From a bacterium (GTDB lineage Bacteria > Cyanobacteriota > Vampirovibrionia > Obscuribacterales > Obscuribacteraceae): a DNA stretch of 18,466 bases. Where the stretch lies: the NCBI GenBank assembly GCA_030431355.1, contig JAUIJG010000045.1, positions 1 through 18,466 of the forward strand. The letters run 5' to 3'. The position numbers and the translations under genes were made by a program. The notes under the pieces were generated by a model. That model saw only the letters and a list, made by a program, of their open reading frames with translations, was not told the DNA's origin and made no database searches. Of the stretch, positions 14,257 to 18,466 are shown piece after piece; the first letter of the stretch is position 1; each line of letters opens with the position of its first letter.

Positions 14257-14300
14257 ACCCCCGATAGTATCAGAAATTGATCGATCTTTTCCAATCAAAG

Positions 14301-14332
14301 AAAAACCCGGCTCCCTCTTAGCCGGGCTTTTC
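14301..14332. terminator. Bidirectional Rho-independent terminator
   Basis: CCCGGCT (14306-14312) pairs with AGCCGGG (14320-14326) around a 7-base loop, flanked by AAAAA on the left and CTTTT on the right. On the minus strand the stem is followed by TTTTTCTTTG, a good terminator for the gene at 14364; on the plus strand it can end the PDZ transcript. Confidence 0.85.
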
Positions 14333-14363
14333 CATTAACTCTCGAAGCACAAATCCATCACAC

Positions 14364-15536
14364 TTATGCAGCCACCAGACTGGGTCTTACCGATGCGCTT
14401 TCACGACCGGTCAAATCCAACCTCCAGATATTCAACAATTCGAGAGCTTCTTCGTAGGAAATCTCTTTTGATTCTATTTTCTTCAGACAATCTAGTCCGG
14501 CCTTCGATTGGCGCGGAGTGACCACACCCCTGGTAACAAGGGCTTCAGCCACGGTTTGTTCAAATTCCACTATCTCGGCTGCCACTTTACGGAGCACTCC
14601 TTCTTCGATGTAGTCCGCATCTCGCAAGAGCTTAACCACCTGCTCGAGAATATCCAACTCGGTGAGCAGTTTCTCCAATGGCTCCTGCATGGCATTGGCC
14701 ATTTTGAGAAGCCTTATCGCTCTTCTCATAGAAAACATAGGAGTCGAGAACATCTTCTGAAGGAGAAGAGCCGCCTCCACGTCGATGGTTGTGGCCAGCT
14801 TGTAGTCTAACAAAAGCTTACCGAAACTGGTATCGTTTTCGGTGCCCAATTCGGTTAGAACCAGACTATCCTCGTAGGAGATAATACCGGCTGCCACCAT
14901 CAATTCTCCCAGGCGAGGATGCTCGGCATTGAAGAGATTCTTGTAGCCGACGCGGGCTAGAGCCTTCTCCAGCTCAACTCCTTCTTCATTGACCGCTTGC
15001 AACACTTTTACCGCTTCCAAAAACGAGATTCTTTCATCTCTTACTAAGATTTGAAGATTCATGCTATGGATGTGCAAATCTTCGCTAATAAGCTTCAACT
15101 CCACCAGGGATTTGCCCAGGGGCAGACAGCTGCTGGAACTATACTTGACGGCGCACTTGAGACCGGACTCGTCCACGACACCGGCAGCCAGAACCAATTT
15201 GCCGAATCGGCAGAGGGGTCCAAGGTCGCGAGCGATACCATTCAAACGATAGGCTTCGTTGATGGAACATTGATGAACATGGGAGAACCGTAGTAATTCT
15301 TTGGCCAGTTTCTCGTCGATGGCGCCTTCTCTGATTGAATTCTGTGTCTGCACCGCGCAGTCGATATCAAGATCGCTCACATGACCCGACATGATAAGAA
15401 CCCGTCCAATAGGCATGGCCGCGCGTCTGGCGATGGACAACCCGTGACTGAGAACGTCCGGGGAGATAATTCCTGCACTCAGGAGAAGTTCGCCGAGCCG
15501 AAATTTAACTGATTGGCATCTAGAGGCAAAACGCAT
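14364..15536 (-). CDS. Cytoplasmic protein of four MshEN/T2SSE_N-like repeats
   Basis: A 390-residue protein, ATG at 15534-15536 with AAGGAG six bases upstream. It has no signal peptide or membrane helix. It is built from about 96-residue repeats beginning near residues 13 (LGELLLSAGIISPDVLSHGL), 111 (FGKLVLAAGVVDESGLKCAV), 208 (LGELMVAAGIISYEDSLVLT) and a diverged one near 299 (VVKLLRDADYIEEGVLRKVA). Each repeat then has a second 'hGRVLIMSGHVSDLDIDCAV'-type half and a helical ERISFLEAVKVLQAV-type tail. The 'LGELL..AG.IS...L..AL' pattern is that of the N-terminal domain of type II secretion/MshE ATPases, some of which bind c-di-GMP; here no ATPase follows. The specific nucleotide-binding residues of MshEN are not evident, so binding is not claimed. 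A regulator or scaffold is the best guess. A good terminator follows. Confidence 0.75.
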   Translation of the reverse strand: MRFASRCQSVKFRLGELLLSAGIISPDVLSHGLSIARRAAMPIGRVLIMSGHVSDLDIDCAVQTQNSIREGAIDEKLAKELLRFSHVHQCSINEAYRLNGIARDLGPLCRFGKLVLAAGVVDESGLKCAVKYSSSSCLPLGKSLVELKLISEDLHIHSMNLQILVRDERISFLEAVKVLQAVNEEGVELEKALARVGYKNLFNAEHPRLGELMVAAGIISYEDSLVLTELGTENDTSFGKLLLDYKLATTIDVEAALLLQKMFSTPMFSMRRAIRLLKMANAMQEPLEKLLTELDILEQVVKLLRDADYIEEGVLRKVAAEIVEFEQTVAEALVTRGVVTPRQSKAGLDCLKKIESKEISYEEALELLNIWRLDLTGRESASVRPSLVAA

Positions 15537-15732
15537 AGGAAGCTCCTTAAAGAGTATGAATGAGTAAATAGATAAAGCAGAACAGCACTCGGCGAACCGA
15601 ATAGAGCCATCAAGGCAAAAGCCTCAATAAACCTGCTGCAATGCATAAAAGAAACGAGTTCAAATAGCCGACAAAAGACGACCAATGATTCTGCTATCTA
15701 TTTGTTTTTTAGTAAGGTGTTTGAATTTAAAA

Positions 15733-15749
15733 GTGGGAAAAAGCCCCAC
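15733..15749 (-). terminator. Possible terminator of the HD-like gene
   Basis: On the minus strand GTGGG pairs with CCCAC around a 7-base loop (GCTTTTT), then TTTTAAATTC. The stem is only 5 bp. It lies about 40 bases after the stop at 15791. The rest of 15537-15790 is the leader of the 14364 gene; no other feature is seen there. Confidence 0.4.
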
Positions 15750-15790
15750 CTGCAAATCGTAAGGGCATCCAACACATATGTCAAGTGTTT

Positions 15791-17413
15791 TTAATCTTCA
15801 GCCAGGGAAAATATCCATTGCTCGGCTCTGAGCAGTTCTACAGCGATATGCCTGATCTTTTCAGCAAACAAATATTGTTGATATTCAAGCTCGGACAGCG
15901 ATTCCAGATCAGAGCTGCCGTCCTCTTTCCTGGGCGGATACTTTAGTGGCGCGTTCCAGAAGGGCAGACGTCCGGGTCCGGGCTCATTTGAGCTTTTCTC
16001 TTTGGGGCTGAAAGGAATACTTCCATGGTTGCGATACCAGTCATCCATTATATGGCCGACTCTTTCCAGAGCTTCTTCCACATAAATGGTCCCGTCTTCG
16101 GATAGAGAGCAAAAATCGGCTTCATAAAGCTCTGGAAACTTCTCGTGAGCTCTTTTAATCGCGGTCTCAATGCTCGTATAACCGCAAGGAACCTCTTCCC
16201 CGGCACCTACCTTAATACCATTAAACAGCTCGGTCATTACAGCGTTAACCCGCTCCACGGCCTGCTTCGTTCTTCTCAATCCGCGCAGGGCAAACCGCTG
16301 AACATCAGGCAGAATCACCTTGAAAGAATCGGTAAAACTCATAACTGCCGACTCTAAAGAATGGTGGATGGTGGCATCCTCGAAAAAAGACTCGGTGTCC
16401 GGTCCCCTTAATAGAGCGATTTTGGCAAAACCTTCCGGATTGTTGTAATTGATGGAATGATCGCCTGCTATCACAGCATGGGATATTCTTGAATTCTTGT
16501 TGTCCGGATGGGGTACATACCAGTCCTTCACTCCAACCTCGCGGAGAAGTTCTCTCTCCTCTTCGGTAAAGACTATGAGGTTCTTATCCTCATTCAGATT
16601 TTCCAGGTTGAACGGGTCTTTGATCTTTTCATAAATAGAATAAACAACCCGGGCCTGGGGACTCTCGAAGACGGTGGCATCGGAATCGAAAGGCGGCAGC
16701 TTCAATTTTTTATGGAGGACCAGGCCTACGATGTTAGCCATGAATTCCGGGGGCGCTATCTGATGCTCTTTTGTAGCCCTGGCGATACGCTCGATGCTTT
16801 TCCTGGCCATGGGCTTGGACTCGTCCAGGAAATAAGAGAGCACCAGGGCAGCAGCCTGGGCTCCATGAACGTTATGAATAATAAAATTGCCCCTGCTCTT
16901 GATGGAATCGGAGAAGAGCGAAGCGATTAACGCGTCCCGGGTCTCCCGACCGGACAAATTGAGAAGCTTTGAAGCCTCATAGACCTGGTCTATCTCCGCC
17001 CGGGTATGCATCCAGTTCATATTCCACTGGTAACCGTCGGCATGCTTCTGCTCCAGATCCCAGAACATCTGACGGACCATGGCCATACAAGACCAAACCA
17101 GCTCTTTATCCGCCCGGGTTAAAAAGTCGTCGTCGTTGATTTTGGCGTAAACGTTAGTAGCCGTGCCGTCTTCTGCGACCACCGGCACGCTTTTTAGATC
17201 GCCCACCAGATCACGCTTGAGATCGTCGATTCGACCGGGATCAGGAAAATGACTCTTCCATCGGAAATCGTCCGTCAAAGCAGTGAGGAAGTTATCCTCG
17301 CCGTTTTGCACAGCCGTTGAGTTCGCTGATTTTCCGTCTCTACTCTTGGTCATGGGCGCATAAAAATTGTCTTTGCCTGAATATTCCACTATTTTGAGTT
17401 TGCCAACCCGCAT
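15791..17413 (-). CDS. Protein with a degenerate HD-superfamily domain
   Basis: A 540-residue soluble protein. I chose the ATG at 17411-17413, with AAGGG four bases upstream, over a TTG at 17438-17440 without a site. At residues about 136-217 I read an HD-like helical core: H136 in WMHTRAEIDQVYEASKLL, ALIASLFSDSIK where HD phosphohydrolases have 'A.LLHDIGK', H183 in HNVHGAQAAALVLSYFL, and H217 in RIARATKEHQ. The dyad reads S168-D169, so one metal-binding His is absent. Later segments include SHAVIAGDHSINYNNPEGFA, ATIHHSLESAVMSFTDSF and a Pro-rich stretch (PFSPKEKSSNEPGPGRLPFW), which I do not recognise. HD proteins hydrolyse phosphoesters, often nucleotides; with the dyad changed, activity is uncertain. 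The domain call is remote and made by eye. Confidence 0.6.
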   Translation of the reverse strand: MRVGKLKIVEYSGKDNFYAPMTKSRDGKSANSTAVQNGEDNFLTALTDDFRWKSHFPDPGRIDDLKRDLVGDLKSVPVVAEDGTATNVYAKINDDDFLTRADKELVWSCMAMVRQMFWDLEQKHADGYQWNMNWMHTRAEIDQVYEASKLLNLSGRETRDALIASLFSDSIKSRGNFIIHNVHGAQAAALVLSYFLDESKPMARKSIERIARATKEHQIAPPEFMANIVGLVLHKKLKLPPFDSDATVFESPQARVVYSIYEKIKDPFNLENLNEDKNLIVFTEEERELLREVGVKDWYVPHPDNKNSRISHAVIAGDHSINYNNPEGFAKIALLRGPDTESFFEDATIHHSLESAVMSFTDSFKVILPDVQRFALRGLRRTKQAVERVNAVMTELFNGIKVGAGEEVPCGYTSIETAIKRAHEKFPELYEADFCSLSEDGTIYVEEALERVGHIMDDWYRNHGSIPFSPKEKSSNEPGPGRLPFWNAPLKYPPRKEDGSSDLESLSELEYQQYLFAEKIRHIAVELLRAEQWIFSLAED

Positions 17414-17499
17414 TAAGCCCTTAAACGGCTCAAATGACAATCATGTATCAAATAACGATAGAATGGCTAACTATGTCAAATCCAAGAGGTTGCAAAGGG

Positions 17500-18171
17500 A
17501 TGCATAAACAACTAGCGCTGGCCCTCACAATAGCCCTATTGTACTCAGGGCAAGCAATAGCGGATACAAAATCCGGTTCGGATTCGAGCAAAGCGAAAAC
17601 AAACGGAGCTGATAAAACAAGCAAAAGCTCCCCAAGCAAAGCCAAAGCCAAGCTGGTAATCCCTGAGCAGAAAATGCCCCGGGGCTTCAAAGAAGCTCTC
17701 ACCTATCAGGCCATGAACGTTTATGACAAAGCTATTCCGCTTTATATGAAGGCCCTTCAAGAAGATCCTCAGTTCATCTCCACCTATAACAACCTGGCCC
17801 AGTGCTTGTTCAAACGGGGTCAAAAAGGTGACAAAGAAAAAGCCACTCAAATTTTGGCCCAGTCCCTGAAGATGGACCCCAACAATGTGGGATGCCTCTA
17901 TACCAAAGCAATCATCTCGGAAAGCAATAAAAAATATGATGAAGCCGAAGATGCTTATCGCAAAATACTGGAAGTGCAACCATTAAATTTCAGAGCCGTG
18001 CAAAACCTATCCGAGATGCTTTTCACAATAGGAAAGCGCAAGGAAGCCCGACAAGTTCTCGTGACAGTGATCGCCAAAGACCCGCCCGAAGAACACAAAA
18101 AAATATACGAGCAGGCGCTTAAGAATCTGGACAAAGCAATTAAAGAGAAGTCCAAAAGCAAGACCGGCTAA
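17500..18171 (+). CDS. Secreted TPR protein
   Basis: A 223-residue protein from the ATG at 17500, where MHKQLALALTIALLYSGQAIA is a clean signal peptide and AGAGG lies ten bases upstream. A longer frame opens at 17434 but would bury the signal peptide and overlap the divergent gene. A Ser/Lys-rich linker (residues about 22-60) leads to about four TPR units: FKEALTYQAMNVYDKAIPLY, FISTYNNLAQCLFKRG, GCLYTKAIISESNKKYDEAE, and RAVQNLSEMLFTIGKRKEAR. TPRs bind partner proteins; no enzymatic domain is present. It diverges from the HD-like gene, leaving 86 bp for promoters, and its stop is nine bases from the stop of the convergent gene at 18181. No terminator is visible there. Confidence 0.8.
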   Translation: MHKQLALALTIALLYSGQAIADTKSGSDSSKAKTNGADKTSKSSPSKAKAKLVIPEQKMPRGFKEALTYQAMNVYDKAIPLYMKALQEDPQFISTYNNLAQCLFKRGQKGDKEKATQILAQSLKMDPNNVGCLYTKAIISESNKKYDEAEDAYRKILEVQPLNFRAVQNLSEMLFTIGKRKEARQVLVTVIAKDPPEEHKKIYEQALKNLDKAIKEKSKSKTG

Positions 18172-18180
18172 AGTCGAGAC

Positions 18181-18466
18181 TTAGTGATGAATAAGAACGG
18201 ACATGACGTTTGAATAGTCATCGGTCCAGGCTTCCAGTTTGTCATTCGGCTTTGTGGCCTCGACCCTAAGATGCTGATAGCGGGGCTCTTCTCTATATCT
18301 CTCCGCTTCGTAGGGCTGCCTTGAGATAAGCACCCAGGTACTCTCTTTACTGGCAAGGGTAGTCGCTTGCAAGGAGAACTTCTTGGCCAGATTGCCGAGA
18401 ACCGGCTCCAGATTGACATGCCGATTTGAAATGTTGACTAGAATAAAACCGTTTGGATTCAAATGT
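18181..18466 (-). CDS. C-terminus of a spermidine-synthase-like protein (partial)
   Basis: The frame is open to the right edge; the visible 94 residues read HLNPNGFILVNISNRHVNLE, PVLGNLAKKF, STWVLISRQP and EAWTDDYSNVMSVLIHH before the stop at 18181. The pattern 'L.PGG.L..HISNR.LDLEPV' with a final 'WTDDYSNLL' is characteristic of the C-terminal part of spermidine-synthase-fold methyltransferases that are often fused to multi-TM domains in bacteria. Whether this copy has the membrane half or an aminopropyltransferase active site cannot be seen in the window. It converges with the TPR gene. Confidence 0.75.
   Translation of the reverse strand, partial: HLNPNGFILVNISNRHVNLEPVLGNLAKKFSLQATTLASKESTWVLISRQPYEAERYREEPRYQHLRVEATKPNDKLEAWTDDYSNVMSVLIHH

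Larger units (their letters stand above)
14033..14363. other. 331-bp noncoding region rich in hairpins
   Basis: It lies between the convergent PDZ gene (+) and the MshEN-like repeat gene (-). It contains two tandem hairpins (14085-14152), a perfect GNRA-loop hairpin (14235-14256) and a bidirectional terminator (14301-14332). Between these, GGCGATGA occurs twice close together (about 14183-14208). No ORF is supported. It may hold a long structured 3' UTR or a small RNA. Confidence 0.6.

Noticed and set aside
16508..16930. 140-residue plus-strand frame
   Set aside because: It is antisense to the HD-like gene, with no ribosome-binding site and no recognisable domain.

Overview
The window looks like a piece of a Gram-negative-type bacterial chromosome with balanced base composition. 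It is rich in exported proteins of unknown function, tetratricopeptide (TPR) proteins and proteins built from tandem repeats. There is no rRNA, tRNA, CRISPR array, transposase or phage module that I can see. The mix (TPR lipoprotein, PDZ protein with a low-complexity linker, a cytoplasmic protein made of T2SSE_N/MshEN-like repeats, a fused spermidine-synthase-like C-terminus) reminds me of Obscuribacterales (Vampirovibrionia, 'Melainabacteria'). That is a memory-based guess, not a proof. TTG and GTG starts are frequent.

Layout. Positions 1-2703 hold a minus-strand run: a TPR lipoprotein with a degenerate gluzincin (HQLVH) domain, a DUF7079-like protein, a one-TM small protein and a partial ORF leaving the left edge. 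Positions 2896-5389 are plus-strand: an exported choloylglycine-hydrolase/penicillin-acylase-type Ntn hydrolase, a glycine-zipper/SHOCT protein and an exported M23 endopeptidase. Positions 5444-7034 are a minus-strand hipBA-type toxin-antitoxin locus. Its HipA frame is cut by one in-frame TGA into an N-terminal piece and a kinase piece, so the gene order imitates hipB-hipS-hipT. The hipB promoter carries a 12-bp direct repeat with a 31-bp period. Positions 7198-10501 are an island of small orphan genes (two-TM protein, a 55-aa exported peptide translationally coupled to a 162-aa exported protein, a multi-TM protein, a GNAT acetyltransferase and a hypothetical).

Positions 10906-14032 contain two neighbouring plus-strand genes for exported repeat proteins. 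The first has 13-residue Gly/Pro/Arg repeats alternating as 26-residue pairs. The second has PDZ, an Asn/Ser/Gly/Tyr linker with 21/42-bp repeats, two PsbP/DcrB-like stretches, and a 14-residue C-terminal repeat. The 331-bp noncoding stretch that follows holds two near-identical tandem hairpins, a GNRA-type hairpin and a bidirectional terminator. Positions 14364-18466 contain a minus-strand protein of four ~96-residue repeats, a minus-strand protein with an HD-like domain whose HD dyad reads Ser-Asp, a plus-strand secreted TPR protein, and the C-terminus of a spermidine-synthase-like protein running off the right edge.

The items most worth a second look are the split HipA (nonsense pseudogene or nascent hipBST), the tandem hairpins at 14085-14154, the two catalytically altered enzyme folds (HQLVH and Ser-Asp HD), and the alternating tandem repeats in the two exported proteins. 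All functional statements come from reading motifs by eye; no database search was possible.
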